NCBI RefSeq assembly: GCF_001682855.1
Contig: NZ_MAQW01000023.1
Location: 452,338 to 516,337, forward strand
Direction: 5' to 3'
DNA from: Bacillus sp. FJAT-27264
Lineage (GTDB): Bacteria > Bacillota > Bacilli > Paenibacillales > Paenibacillaceae
DNA length: 64,000 nucleotides
Shown here in pieces: positions 1 through 9,548 of this stretch; within the stretch, counting starts at the first letter, position 1, and each line of letters starts with the position of its first letter. Under the pieces are notes generated by a model. That model had not been told where the DNA came from, did not search any database, and saw only the letters and a program-made list of their open reading frames with translations. The translations under genes were made by a program, and so were the position numbers.

Positions 1-1
1 A

Positions 2-3000
2 ATGGCTGATATGGAAGAGAAGGTTGCCCGGCCACTTGCGGCTGTATCCACCATGACTAAAGCAAGCGTTGAAAAGCTGATTGAAGCCACAAAGCGTTCT
101 GATTCTGCTAAGTCTAACTCCAATGTTGACCCTGAAACAGCAATCGTCTTGGCTGGTACGTCCATGCAAACAAAGGCCCTCGAAGGAGCAAACATCGGAA
201 ACTTTTACAACAGTATCTTGAATAGACTACAGCCTGATAACACAAAAAATAAACCGGATGCATCAGGGGCTGACCCTTACTATGGTAAGGACGATGCCGC
301 TGTAGTCAACAGAATGCAGTCTCCTGAAGCGATGAAGAAGCTGCAAGATCTTGGATTGGCCTCAATGACTGAGTCCGGAGCTAAACTACTGGTGCCGGCA
401 AACGAATTATTCAAGTCACTTGCCCAGAAGCTGTCGGGGGCTAATGACCTGACCAAACGTAACACATACGATACGATATTTGGTACTTACCAGTCATCAA
501 AAGGTGCGGCAACCATGCACGAAATCATGAACACCTTTGGTAAGGTATCCGGTGTCACTGATAAAGAGCAGTATGACCAACTGATTAAGTCCTCTTTGAA
601 TAACCCTTTGGTAAATACAAACCGGGCTAAACAAAGCTATACTATAGCATTCGATTCACTGATTCAAGAGATGACACCTGCCATCAACAAAGTCTCCTAT
701 GCTCTTATTAATATGGCTGACAATGTAGCTAAAAATGCTCAGTTGTTCGCGTCACTGGGTGACATAATGTCCAGCGCACTAATCGGTATGATGATGCTTA
801 AAGGAATAAAATGGGGAGCAGCCAAGGTAGGTCCGGAAGTTGAGCGAGAAAAACAACGTACAGGATTCCTTAGTAGAGTCAATGATTTGAGTGTGCACAA
901 CAGCATCAAGACCATGAGTCGCAAGCAGATAGGCGCGATGCAGCAAGACCCGTTACTTGAGCGTTATGTACGTGACTTGAATGGGATGACGGAGAAGCAG
1001 CAAGACCACTTTAAGAACTATCTAACAGAGAAGGGAATTGTCGCTAAAGACCTGCCAACGTTGTTTACAACGATGGATGAAGCGAAGAATTGGGAACAGA
1101 GCAAAAAGCTTACGGATACTGAAAAATTTGAACGCACCAAGCAGTATCACAACCGTTTAAGTACTAGGCCTGAGTTGGCCAGCGTAATTAATCCTCACTT
1201 CCTTAACACACTGAACTACAGTACAGGCAACCAAGGAGAGTTCAGCAATTTCAGGACCCGCTATCAAAGTTACTCTTCCCTGACCGATAAAATGTCCAGC
1301 ATGTCTCAAAGTGAGTTTAAAGGCTTCGAAAACCATTTGGTTGATCGTCAACGTAACGGATTACCTCCTATTAATAGTTTTGCAAAGCTATCCAGTGCAA
1401 TGGAAGACTATGAAAAAAGTCAAAGACAGGCCGCTCAAGCAGCACGTCAAGCAACGCCAATCTACGGAAGTCTTTCTCATGCGGTTCGCGGAATGAATTC
1501 TGCAATGTCCAGTACGGCATCTCTAAAAAATGGATTCAAGCAGTTCTTGAAGGATATTCCAGAATTAGGTAGAGGTGCGCTGTCTTCGATCAAGAACTTA
1601 GCTGGCGGTATCGCTAAAATGGGCTTGCAGATGGTCGCTGCAATAGCCTTAGGACAAGCAGCTAAGGGCATTTCTGAAGGTATGTTACTAACCGAAGACC
1701 AAAGATTACTTTCTAAAGCCGATACTAGAGAGAAGGATAATAAGTATCTTGCGAATATGCTAAAAGAAGCTGGAGACGGAGGATTAAGTAATCTTGCATT
1801 TTACGGAGGAGTAGCTAGAGGAATGGCTGGTAGTGTCTTAAACGGCATTAGCTCAACCTTTGGTGGGAATGCAGATGATGTAGGCTACTTTAAACTGAGT
1901 GATGATCTGTATAGTATACAGAGTCATTATGGTTTTAATGGTAACATGGGTGATTTTGCTAATTGGTTGAAGGATACTAAAGGATTAACGATGGAAGAAG
2001 CCGTGAACCAATGGTATAAGGAATCTGGAAAGTCCAAGGAAACTGAAGCAATGAGACAAGAAGCCATCAACAAGCAATATGAGGAAGCTCAGCTTAAGAA
2101 AATTGAAGAAGAGCGAATGGAGAAGGTTGCCAAGGAGGCTTACGAGAAGAAGTACAAGTCAGGAGAAGCTAAGGACCCTTCAATTGATGCGGATACTGTA
2201 CTCCAACGCATTTCTAACAAGATGCAGGAGACGGAGGATAGTAACAAAATTGCTACGCTCGATGCTTTACTAGGCGGCATGAAAACCGACTCGGATGAGT
2301 ATATTCAAATGCGTAAGAATCAGACAGCTGCCTTGCATGAGGTCTTGAATAATGAATTAGCCATCATTGATAAGTACATTGCCAACGCCAAAGAAATTAT
2401 GGATAAGGCTGACCCAAGTTCCGAAGAGTACGCCAACGCTAAGAAAACGGTGGATGACCTTACAGCAGAACGGGATAAGATAGCCAAGGACGGCGAAGCT
2501 AAAAATAAACAGGAAGAGTTCAATACCCGTCAAGAAACCTACGAGAGCAAGGTGAAGAAGGTCACCAACAGTCTATCGAAAATCGACCTTTTAGCCCAGG
2601 CCAAGGAGCTGGCGGCCGCGTATAACATGGACAACGGGTCGCAAGCCTATCTGGATACCATGAAGAAGATTACTTTGAACAAAATCTCTTCTATGAAGAC
2701 TGAACTGAAAAATCTTAAGGCAATCGAAGCCTTGGGAGATCTCTCCACTGAACAAGAGCTGCAGGTTCTACAGCTACAGAACAGCATCGCTAGCGAACAA
2801 GCAAGGATTAAGGAATACAATCTTGCTTCTATCGGTATCGGAAGAGCGAAGATTCAGGAGAACAATTCTAATCGGGAGAATGATTTGTTAGCTCTCAAGC
2901 TTAAGGCTGGCAACCCTGACGATTCTTCTTCGATTCTGAGAAACAAGCGCATAGCTAACGCGAAAGCCGAAGTGTCAGAAATCTCTCAAGAGATTAGAAA

Positions 3001-3382
3001 GCAAAGAGAGCAGCTTCCTTCTGCTACTGCGGACGAGGCTAACAAAATTAATGCAGAAATTCGCGAATTGCAGAAACAGTCTTTACAGACTCAGCTAGGA
3101 ATCTTGGATGAGATGAAATCTACTGCAGGTACTTTTAACATGCCTGATGGGGTAAGTGCAATGACACGCTATGAGTACCTTACCCGTGGCGGCACGCACA
3201 ATACCACAACCATAGGTAATGGGGACGTAACCGTAAACATCACGCTTCCCAACGTAACCAACGGTATGACAGCCAGCCAATTGAGTCAAGTCGGGCAGTC
3301 TATCGGCCAAGGCTTATCGGTAGGTCGTGTGGGGGGACTTCGTAGCCAACAGGCTATGCATCCACGCAACTACCGCAGTTAG
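2..3382 (+). CDS. Tail tape measure protein, C-terminal part
   Basis: Long, helix-rich protein (1,126 residues visible) at the head of a tail gene cluster. This is the size, composition and position of a siphovirus tape measure protein, which sets tail length and helps pass DNA through the envelope. Two hydrophobic stretches (near residues 255-270 and 540-560) could be membrane segments. Residues about 690-1,010 are rich in K, E, A and Q with heptad-like spacing, so probably coiled coil. The last 80 residues turn Gly/Thr/Asn-rich. The ATG at base 2 is at the window edge with no upstream ribosome-binding site visible, so the protein probably begins outside the window. The family call rests on architecture and context, as no diagnostic motif exists. 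Confidence 0.72.
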   Translation: MADMEEKVARPLAAVSTMTKASVEKLIEATKRSDSAKSNSNVDPETAIVLAGTSMQTKALEGANIGNFYNSILNRLQPDNTKNKPDASGADPYYGKDDAAVVNRMQSPEAMKKLQDLGLASMTESGAKLLVPANELFKSLAQKLSGANDLTKRNTYDTIFGTYQSSKGAATMHEIMNTFGKVSGVTDKEQYDQLIKSSLNNPLVNTNRAKQSYTIAFDSLIQEMTPAINKVSYALINMADNVAKNAQLFASLGDIMSSALIGMMMLKGIKWGAAKVGPEVEREKQRTGFLSRVNDLSVHNSIKTMSRKQIGAMQQDPLLERYVRDLNGMTEKQQDHFKNYLTEKGIVAKDLPTLFTTMDEAKNWEQSKKLTDTEKFERTKQYHNRLSTRPELASVINPHFLNTLNYSTGNQGEFSNFRTRYQSYSSLTDKMSSMSQSEFKGFENHLVDRQRNGLPPINSFAKLSSAMEDYEKSQRQAAQAARQATPIYGSLSHAVRGMNSAMSSTASLKNGFKQFLKDIPELGRGALSSIKNLAGGIAKMGLQMVAAIALGQAAKGISEGMLLTEDQRLLSKADTREKDNKYLANMLKEAGDGGLSNLAFYGGVARGMAGSVLNGISSTFGGNADDVGYFKLSDDLYSIQSHYGFNGNMGDFANWLKDTKGLTMEEAVNQWYKESGKSKETEAMRQEAINKQYEEAQLKKIEEERMEKVAKEAYEKKYKSGEAKDPSIDADTVLQRISNKMQETEDSNKIATLDALLGGMKTDSDEYIQMRKNQTAALHEVLNNELAIIDKYIANAKEIMDKADPSSEEYANAKKTVDDLTAERDKIAKDGEAKNKQEEFNTRQETYESKVKKVTNSLSKIDLLAQAKELAAAYNMDNGSQAYLDTMKKITLNKISSMKTELKNLKAIEALGDLSTEQELQVLQLQNSIASEQARIKEYNLASIGIGRAKIQENNSNRENDLLALKLKAGNPDDSSSILRNKRIANAKAEVSEISQEIRKQREQLPSATADEANKINAEIRELQKQSLQTQLGILDEMKSTAGTFNMPDGVSAMTRYEYLTRGGTHNTTTIGNGDVTVNITLPNVTNGMTASQLSQVGQSIGQGLSVGRVGGLRSQQAMHPRNYRS

Positions 3383-3390
3383 TAATCTAG

Positions 3391-3428
3391 CTCCCTGTCT
3401 TATAATGAGATAGGGAGTTATCTTTTTT
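3391..3428 (+). terminator. Intrinsic terminator after the tape measure gene
   Basis: A 10-bp stem (3391-3400 with 3408-3417, one G-T wobble) encloses the 7-base loop TATAATG and is followed by a T-rich run. The loop matches the TATAATG box seen in other gaps of the structural region, so the site may end one transcript and start another. Confidence 0.7.
3401..3407 (+). promoter_or_regulatory. TATAATG box, candidate late promoter -10
   Basis: Perfect TATAAT plus G, in the loop of the terminator hairpin and 36 bases before the next start codon. A GTTAGT hexamer lies 17 bases upstream, which is not a good sigma-A -35. The same box recurs at 8698, 24580, 33211 and 53320. Confidence 0.35.
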
Positions 3429-3442
3429 AGGGAGGTACGATC

Positions 3443-4063
3443 ATGACACAACAAAATAACCTCTTCTCAGAGGACTCTGTATACAAGAAAAAGCTATTTT
3501 ACGATAACGGGAAGCAATTTACTGAAGTTAAAGCACGGCTGATTAAAGAGTATAAACCTCCGACACCTGCTTTGAAGACCCATGTCAATCAAACCCTAGC
3601 ATCTTCAGCGGGGCTTATTCAGAGTGGAACATCCCACTACAGTGCTTCACTAACCCTTCTGTTTTACTCTAAAAAAGAGTATGCTGATTGGCTTCAGTAC
3701 ATTGGATCCCAGCATAAATACTATGATGAGAAGGGGACCATTTACGTTGGTATCGTGACAGGTGAGCCTGATATCAAGACAGCTGAGATGGAGTCCAAGT
3801 ATATCGTGACTATAGGAATGTCGCTTGTCCGCAAGCAGGAATTCGAATACAAGTACATGACTGAATTCATTGACATTGATAACCACTGGGCACAGCAGTA
3901 CATTGATGAAATGCAACAACTAGGGATTGTTGCAACAAATTGGGATGCAGACGGGGATTCAGTTCTATACTTCCGGCCAGATGAAGCTGCGACACGAGCA
4001 GAGTCAGTAACATTACTTATGCGGACTTATAGATATGTAGATAAACTGATGAGGGGGTTTTAA
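3443..4063 (+). CDS. Tail protein with C-terminal S-layer homology (SLH) domain
   Basis: 206 residues. The N-terminal 130 residues are beta-rich, match nothing I recognise, and probably dock to the tail tip. Residues about 140-200 form an SLH domain: DIDNHWAQQYIDEMQQLGI, then a Phe-Arg-Pro turn and TRAESVTLLMR, in the usual SLH order. SLH domains bind pyruvylated secondary cell-wall polymer in Bacillota, where they normally anchor S-layer proteins. On a phage tail protein the natural inference is attachment to that polymer. AGGGAGG (3429-3435) precedes the ATG. The stop is followed at once by the next gene, which carries a weaker SLH domain, so the two are probably partners. The SLH call is firm; the structural role is inferred from position. 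Confidence 0.72.
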   Translation: MTQQNNLFSEDSVYKKKLFYDNGKQFTEVKARLIKEYKPPTPALKTHVNQTLASSAGLIQSGTSHYSASLTLLFYSKKEYADWLQYIGSQHKYYDEKGTIYVGIVTGEPDIKTAEMESKYIVTIGMSLVRKQEFEYKYMTEFIDIDNHWAQQYIDEMQQLGIVATNWDADGDSVLYFRPDEAATRAESVTLLMRTYRYVDKLMRGF

Positions 4064-4064
4064 G

Positions 4065-5108
4065 ATGAAACGTTGGATTGACGTTGACCCGCTGGATTGG
4101 TTTTACCGCGATACCCTTGAGATGACAAGATTGAAGACTGACGGGACAGGTGATACGGATGTTCTGAGCGGGATGACCTATAACGTCTTCAAGACAGGTT
4201 ATGAACGTATGGTTAAACGCTTCGTAACCGTAAATGGCCAACAGGATTTTCTTGTACCTGACTACAAATACCATGCGGAAAACCCTATGTTCGTGATAGT
4301 TAATGGTGTGGAGGTTATTCCTGAAAAGATTGAAAATGGTAAGGTTACCATGTCTAATCCCATGTCTGCGGGCATTGAGGTAGTATGCGTAGCTTACGGT
4401 ATCCCTGATAAGAAAAATATAGGGTGTATGTATACACCTTATAACGCAGTGGGGAATTACCGGATGCCACACGCGACCTTGAAGAATGCGACTACATATA
4501 CATTCAGTTTAAGTAATCCCCCAGAATCTTGTACGGTACTAGGTGTGAAGCTTAAAAGGATGTTTGTCAATGTTGGTGCGGGTAGCGACCCAGGGGTGGT
4601 AATCAGAAACGCCATAGGCTTCCAAAGGAATGTGTTCGTAATCCATAAAGGGGAAGTATACCTACCGTACATGTACAACGGTTTTCCTGCCGTCATTGGT
4701 TACAACGCTAAGATAAAAGGAGTTAATCGACGTACAAGTGAGACGGTGATCGTAGAATCGGGACGGGTCACTTATAACGACAGGTTCTTTGGTGATGTTC
4801 GTATTCGCCGCGGAGACTTCTTTGCACTCATGAGTCGCCTATACGAAAATCTGCACAATCGTTACACAGACCGCAGGTTCGCCTATAACGCCGCTCCGCA
4901 GCGGTATATCGTAGACAGAGCAGATATCGAAGCGAGCTGGTACAAGAATGACGTGCTGACCCTGCTAGATGAGAAATATCATGATGGTTGCTATGTGTTC
5001 CCGTTATACTCAGATGATAAGTTCGAACCGGAAGCGTGTATTACAAGAGCGGAAGCCGTAACTTATCTGTGCAGATTCATCGAGTGGATTACAGAGAAAT
5101 ATAGATAA
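4065..5108 (+). CDS. Tail protein with degenerate C-terminal SLH domain
   Basis: 347 residues, starting one base after the previous stop behind a GAGGGGG ribosome-binding site, so translation is probably coupled. Most of the protein is beta-rich and of unknown fold. The last 60 residues follow the SLH pattern: SWYKNDVLTLLDEKYHDG, an F-E-P turn, then TRAEAVTYLCRFIEW. The leading HWA-type motif is weakened to SWY. Having two adjacent tail genes that both end in SLH folds suggests paired or alternating wall-binding subunits. The domain could instead be purely structural, but the TRAE motif is well kept. Confidence 0.62.
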   Translation: MKRWIDVDPLDWFYRDTLEMTRLKTDGTGDTDVLSGMTYNVFKTGYERMVKRFVTVNGQQDFLVPDYKYHAENPMFVIVNGVEVIPEKIENGKVTMSNPMSAGIEVVCVAYGIPDKKNIGCMYTPYNAVGNYRMPHATLKNATTYTFSLSNPPESCTVLGVKLKRMFVNVGAGSDPGVVIRNAIGFQRNVFVIHKGEVYLPYMYNGFPAVIGYNAKIKGVNRRTSETVIVESGRVTYNDRFFGDVRIRRGDFFALMSRLYENLHNRYTDRRFAYNAAPQRYIVDRADIEASWYKNDVLTLLDEKYHDGCYVFPLYSDDKFEPEACITRAEAVTYLCRFIEWITEKYR

Positions 5109-5122
5109 GGCGGGTGGATGTA

Positions 5123-8100
5123 GTGGCTTATGTATCTAACGTTAATTACCCTTCAAAACAATTATTGCAAGGCATCATGGAGCGTGTAAATGCGCTAGGA
5201 AATGAGCCGAAGGTGATTGTAGAGTTGGACAAAACCTCTTACGTACGGGGATTTCGTAGAAAGTACGACGCAGTACAATATGTGTACGACAGTGCCGTCA
5301 GCGATCTTTTGTCCATCGACAAAGCAGAAAAGCTTACAGACTACAAAGAGGGCTCTGGTGAAGAGAATCCTGATCCTAAACCGATCGAGACCAAAACAGA
5401 ACTCCGTAATGTCTCCTTCTCTATGCCGATAAAAAACAGCTCTACTATGAGTGGCAACAAAAACGACGCACTTCATGTAAACGGGATACGAATCACGGAC
5501 TGGATTGATACTGACCCGCGATGCTCCCGCAAGCGACACAAAGGGATTGACCTTGACCTTGCAATGAATGACCCTGTTTACGCCGTCTGGACAGGTACAG
5601 TTAGGACAGCCAGTACACAAAACGGTTATGGAAGAGTCGTTTACCTTGACCATGGGAATGGGTGGGAGACACGCTATGCCCATCTTAACAAAATTAAGGT
5701 TAGCGTAGGAGATAAGGTCGAAGCAGGCGGGCTTCTTGGTCTTGGTGGTAATAGCGGACGTTCCATATCCAGTGGCGGAGGGGACGGTACTCATTTGCAC
5801 TTTGAAGTACGTCTTAATAATATTCCACAGAATCCTGAGCCCTATCTTAGAGGCAAGAAGACTATTCAGGCGGCTTCGAAAGCGGCTGCACATATGATTA
5901 AAGATACTGAGATTATGGATGCTACAACCATCGAGGATTCTTCCACTTCCTATGCTGAATACAATATGGAAGCTACAGCTTATATTGCTTTTTGTAAAGG
6001 TTGTATTGGAATCACAAAGGGCGGCACGGACGTTCGTAAATGGAATAATTGGAAGATAATTGCCGTTGATCCGTCTATCATCCCATTGAAAAGTGTGGTA
6101 GAAGTCATTGTTGACGGCGTGAGTTGGGGTGAATATCTCGCAGACGATACGGGTGGAGATATTAAAGGCAATCGAATAGACATTCTTTACGATACAGAAG
6201 CGAATGCCCGCAAGTTCGGTAGAAAGCCTGTGGTAGTTAAGGTCAAGTCTTGGGGGGACGGGAAGAAGCGCAAAGGAAGTCCTGGTCCCACTTCTATCGG
6301 AGAGACGAGTTTAGAAAAGGAAATCGTCACGTACCAGTACAATAAGACTACTGCAACACAGACCTACTTCAAGGATTTTTCCGCCAAGAAAACAACCTTA
6401 GATGTTAAAAAATATACCAAGACTGACGGATCTGTTCAAATGATGGTTACTGACGATGGAAAGCACATGAACGTTCTCGGATTTAATGGGACTAGTGGAG
6501 CAGGAAAGGCCAAGACCTTGGTATTTGAGCATGATTGGTTTAAGCCTGGAAACCTTAGCTGGGCATACTTCGCAGATCTGGATATGGATGATGTAGTAAT
6601 TGTCAAAGTGAATGATTACGAAGTGGTGCGAATTAACGGAATCAATGCCAAGAATGGAGTCGCTTATCCACCGTCAATACCGATGCCAAAGGGACACAAT
6701 GTTGTTGAGATTACGTTCGCAAATTCTTCAAAGGCATCGAGAGGCAAGTTCGGTATTTTGTGGCTTAAAGCTAAGGAATTTGATGTACAGACCGTGGAGA
6801 GCAAGACCCTGTGGGATTTTGAAGATAGCATGAATAGTGCTAACAACTGGACACCCTACGGAACGGTTGTACAGAAGGATAAAGGTGACTATCAAGCAAT
6901 ATCTACTAGCGGCGGTGAAGCAGGTATTGAACGTCTTGGCAAGATTAAGGCTTTTCCATTTACCATAAACTTCAAATTGAAGACTGTAGCGGGTACAAGT
7001 GGAAAGCTCGTCATCGGTGATGGTACTAAGGGATTTCTCCTGAACATCAAGGATAACCAAATCTATACTGTGGGCGGTGGCACGTACACGCTGGACACTA
7101 CCAAAGATTTCATTGAATATACAGTAGTTTGTCACGATAGAACTGACATTGATGTTTATGTGAATTTGAATGATACCTGGGTGAACACTGGAATCCGCGG
7201 AGCGGCATTCGATTACCCCTATCAAAGCAGAATTCTCTTTTCCGTAACAGCTGGTTCGATCTACCTCGATAGCGTCAGATATGCGTCTAACGATTATGCT
7301 ATAGAACAGTTTGCAACAGCCATTGGTGATACGTACAAGGAGAAGTGGTATGAGGTAGGGGATTTTGTTTATGAAGAAATGTACACCATTGAAGCGGACG
7401 TAATGAATTGGGAAGTGAATACACACCTCGACAGTGCCATCAGTACCGCTAAAATTACGCTGAATAACTCATCTGGTATTTACTCTCCGTCTTGGGAGCG
7501 TAAACCGGAGTTCCCTGACACATTTAGAACAGACAAGTCTCCACTGAGCTATTATGAGGAAGGAGAACTACGTCACGTAGTTAGCGAGTACACTCCCATT
7601 AGGATATACGCTGGATACGGCGAAGAAGTCGTCCGTGTCTTCACTGGCATGATTAAGGGGGAGATTGTAGAAAATTCTGCGGAGAAGACAATCACTTTTA
7701 GCTGTGTGGACAGGTTTGATATGCTTGAGGAATTTGTCTTCTACAAACCCATGCAGTACCCGCCGGAAGAAGCGTACGCAGGAGACGGCGGAGCATTTGC
7801 TTGGATTAAGTCAAGTATCGTAGAAGATATTGTGGTAGCATCTGGATTTACCAGTTGGAAAGTACATGCCGAGGATCTGGCAAGCCCTGACTATGTAATT
7901 GAAGATACGGTCTACACGGATGTAAATAAAGGGAAGAATACTTTTATGAAGTTTAATCCGGAGACAGGTGAACTCGAGGCGGTGAGCCAAAAGGATATCA
8001 TGAAAGTTGGAGGTTGGCAGAATCCATTCGTAGCAAATGTCACATTTCCATTGGGCACGAATGCTTCAGACGCATTGCATTCATTAATTCAAGATTTGCC

Positions 8101-8641
8101 GTACCGAATTTACTGCGACAGGTACGGTACGTTCAGAATGGAGAAAATGAACTTTTTGGAAGCACCAGATTGGGCAATGGTCTCTGGAATGAAGTGGGAG
8201 TTCATCGACGGAGAGAATCTGATGGATGTATCATCTTCTACTGACTACTCTCGTGTCAGAAATCATTTAATGATTTCAGGAACAGCAGGTATCGTGGAAC
8301 ACTTCTTCGACAGGTCGTTGATAGTTGCTACAAAAGGAAATATCCGTACCGCTGGAGCTCAACTAGACTGGATTGAAGAAGTGGATGGTTCTTCAATGCG
8401 TGGGCTGAAAGAGGAAGTAGCCAACAAGATTTTCTTCGATTATAAGCGCCAGGCGAGAACCAAAAACGTAGTAGTCAAAGGAAATCCGTTGATTGAGATT
8501 CTCGACTCTGTTTACGTATATGATGCCAAGACTTTTACTGCCGACTACTTCTTGGTTAAAGGAAACAGGCTGGTAGGTAATGCCGATGGTATTCTTAACT
8601 ACCTTGAACTTACTTGGCAATCCCTTTCCGAAGCAGGATAA
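5123..8641 (+). CDS. Tail-associated cell-wall hydrolase with M23 and 3D domains
   Basis: 1,172 residues from GTG 5123, chosen because GGGTGG at 5112-5117 is spaced for it; GTG 5114 in the same frame is too close to any ribosome-binding site. Residues about 135-235 are an M23 zinc endopeptidase: HKGIDLDL supplies the first His/Asp ligands and THLHFEV the last, with the usual YAHL between. Residues about 275-380 are a 3D/double-psi barrel domain (ATAYIAFCKGCIGIT, AVDPSIIPL, DDTGGDIKGNRID), as in lytic transglycosylase-type proteins. The remaining 790 residues are beta-rich, probably sugar-binding and tail-tip modules; the segment near 755-850 resembles siphovirus tail-tip proteins. It likely opens peptidoglycan at infection. 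An M23 domain followed by a 3D domain in one tail protein is an unusual pairing. Confidence 0.82.
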   Translation: MAYVSNVNYPSKQLLQGIMERVNALGNEPKVIVELDKTSYVRGFRRKYDAVQYVYDSAVSDLLSIDKAEKLTDYKEGSGEENPDPKPIETKTELRNVSFSMPIKNSSTMSGNKNDALHVNGIRITDWIDTDPRCSRKRHKGIDLDLAMNDPVYAVWTGTVRTASTQNGYGRVVYLDHGNGWETRYAHLNKIKVSVGDKVEAGGLLGLGGNSGRSISSGGGDGTHLHFEVRLNNIPQNPEPYLRGKKTIQAASKAAAHMIKDTEIMDATTIEDSSTSYAEYNMEATAYIAFCKGCIGITKGGTDVRKWNNWKIIAVDPSIIPLKSVVEVIVDGVSWGEYLADDTGGDIKGNRIDILYDTEANARKFGRKPVVVKVKSWGDGKKRKGSPGPTSIGETSLEKEIVTYQYNKTTATQTYFKDFSAKKTTLDVKKYTKTDGSVQMMVTDDGKHMNVLGFNGTSGAGKAKTLVFEHDWFKPGNLSWAYFADLDMDDVVIVKVNDYEVVRINGINAKNGVAYPPSIPMPKGHNVVEITFANSSKASRGKFGILWLKAKEFDVQTVESKTLWDFEDSMNSANNWTPYGTVVQKDKGDYQAISTSGGEAGIERLGKIKAFPFTINFKLKTVAGTSGKLVIGDGTKGFLLNIKDNQIYTVGGGTYTLDTTKDFIEYTVVCHDRTDIDVYVNLNDTWVNTGIRGAAFDYPYQSRILFSVTAGSIYLDSVRYASNDYAIEQFATAIGDTYKEKWYEVGDFVYEEMYTIEADVMNWEVNTHLDSAISTAKITLNNSSGIYSPSWERKPEFPDTFRTDKSPLSYYEEGELRHVVSEYTPIRIYAGYGEEVVRVFTGMIKGEIVENSAEKTITFSCVDRFDMLEEFVFYKPMQYPPEEAYAGDGGAFAWIKSSIVEDIVVASGFTSWKVHAEDLASPDYVIEDTVYTDVNKGKNTFMKFNPETGELEAVSQKDIMKVGGWQNPFVANVTFPLGTNASDALHSLIQDLPYRIYCDRYGTFRMEKMNFLEAPDWAMVSGMKWEFIDGENLMDVSSSTDYSRVRNHLMISGTAGIVEHFFDRSLIVATKGNIRTAGAQLDWIEEVDGSSMRGLKEEVANKIFFDYKRQARTKNVVVKGNPLIEILDSVYVYDAKTFTADYFLVKGNRLVGNADGILNYLELTWQSLSEAG

Positions 8642-8646
8642 CCTAT

Positions 8647-8698
8647 AAGAGCAGAGAGCACTTACGTCTAAGACGCTAATTGTTCTCTGCTCTTTCTT
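8647..8698 (+). terminator. Intrinsic terminator
   Basis: A 14-bp stem (8647-8660 with 8681-8694, one G-T pair) has a 20-base loop with a small inner hairpin, and TTTCTT follows. It closes the tail-hydrolase operon. Confidence 0.7.
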
Positions 8699-8704
8699 AT
8701 AATG
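8698..8704 (+). promoter_or_regulatory. TATAATG box just after terminator
   Basis: TATAATG directly after the terminator stem and 15 bases before the next likely start codon. GCTAAT lies 17 bases upstream. Candidate late promoter -10, weak on its own. Confidence 0.35.
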
Positions 8705-8718
8705 CTGTAGAAGGTGAG

Positions 8719-9144
8719 GTGGATACTGTAGATAATAGAAATTTTATAAACTCAAATGAAATTTATCCCATACTTGACTTGATTCGCCGAGAGATGAAAA
8801 AGTCAGGGATATATACGGGTGGCGATGACCTAACTATCATAGATGGTCCAACAGAGCCTAACGTCATTAATGTGGAAGTCAGGAGAGAGATGGAAGGATT
8901 GACAACACTCGTAACGTCCGTGGTGTATACCTACGACAACGGAACGATTGAAGTCCTGACATTACAACGTGACGATAATCTGATCGTATCCGGGTTTCTG
9001 ATAGAGTTGACGTATCCTTCCGTAATTACAACGGAGTTAGAAGAGGAAACAGATATCGCATCTTTCAGTACCGTTAGAGGGACTATTATTAGGGAGAACG
9101 GATTATTTAAGAATCTGGAGCTCGAATATATAAAGGCGGTGTAG
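8719..9144 (+). CDS. Small structural protein of unknown function
   Basis: 141 residues from GTG 8719 behind GAAGG at 8710-8714. An upstream in-frame ATG at 8680 lies inside the terminator hairpin and cannot be used by a transcript starting after it. The first 60 residues are polar; the rest alternates beta-like segments typical of small tail components. No motif recognised. It sits between the tail hydrolase and a run of structural genes, so a baseplate or tail-tip accessory role is inferred. The 3-base gap to the next gene suggests co-translation. Confidence 0.6.
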   Translation: MDTVDNRNFINSNEIYPILDLIRREMKKSGIYTGGDDLTIIDGPTEPNVINVEVRREMEGLTTLVTSVVYTYDNGTIEVLTLQRDDNLIVSGFLIELTYPSVITTELEEETDIASFSTVRGTIIRENGLFKNLELEYIKAV

Positions 9145-9147
9145 TAA

Positions 9148-9534
9148 ATGTCTAATGGGGCAAACTTTGCGAGCTATTTGGTCGGAGGTAGGCTTGACCC
9201 GCCTTTCATGCCTACCAAAACCAATCCGTACATTGAGGGAATCATGATGGAGTCTAAGTCTGCAGGTAAGGCAGAACACAAGTTGACTCTCGAAGAGGAT
9301 TGCGAATTGCTCTCCATTGCGGTAGGTGTGTCCAATTACGAAGCAAGGGACTACTGGAACCTATACGTAGGTGAGCAATTGGTCTGCAAGAATATTTACA
9401 CGAAAGACTTGCCAGAGGGAATGTACCTTACAGCAATTATACCGTGCAAAAAAGGGACCCAATTACATTTTGAGTTCTTTAATGAGGGCGGCAAGCCTAA
9501 GGTTGCTTGGGTAAATTACCAAACGCTAAAGTAG
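9148..9534 (+). CDS. Tail module protein, paralogue of the N-terminus of the zincin at 54812
   Basis: 128 residues, beta-rich. It starts with YLVGGRLDPPFMPTKTNP, closely matching YVVGGRLDPPYYPTKPSP at the start of the gene at 54812. The match continues over about 125 residues: an acidic-residue/W-N/S-L motif, KNI/KNL followed by an EEG/PEG-M/L-Y turn, then a KKG/KAG-Q-L/F strand. This is therefore a free-standing copy of a module that is fused to a metallopeptidase elsewhere in the prophage. Position points to a virion role. Function unknown. Confidence 0.68.
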   Translation: MSNGANFASYLVGGRLDPPFMPTKTNPYIEGIMMESKSAGKAEHKLTLEEDCELLSIAVGVSNYEARDYWNLYVGEQLVCKNIYTKDLPEGMYLTAIIPCKKGTQLHFEFFNEGGKPKVAWVNYQTLK

Positions 9535-9548
9535 AAAGAAGGTGAAAA

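Noticed and set aside
4017..4472. 151-codon reverse-strand open frame across two tail genes
   Set aside because: It overlaps two well-supported forward genes and contains no motif.
5195..5893. 232-codon reverse-strand open frame under the tail hydrolase
   Set aside because: It covers conserved M23 motifs on the forward strand, so it is a shadow frame; no start signal.
6728..7426. 232-codon reverse-strand open frame
   Set aside because: It lies fully inside the tail hydrolase coding region and has no protein features of its own.
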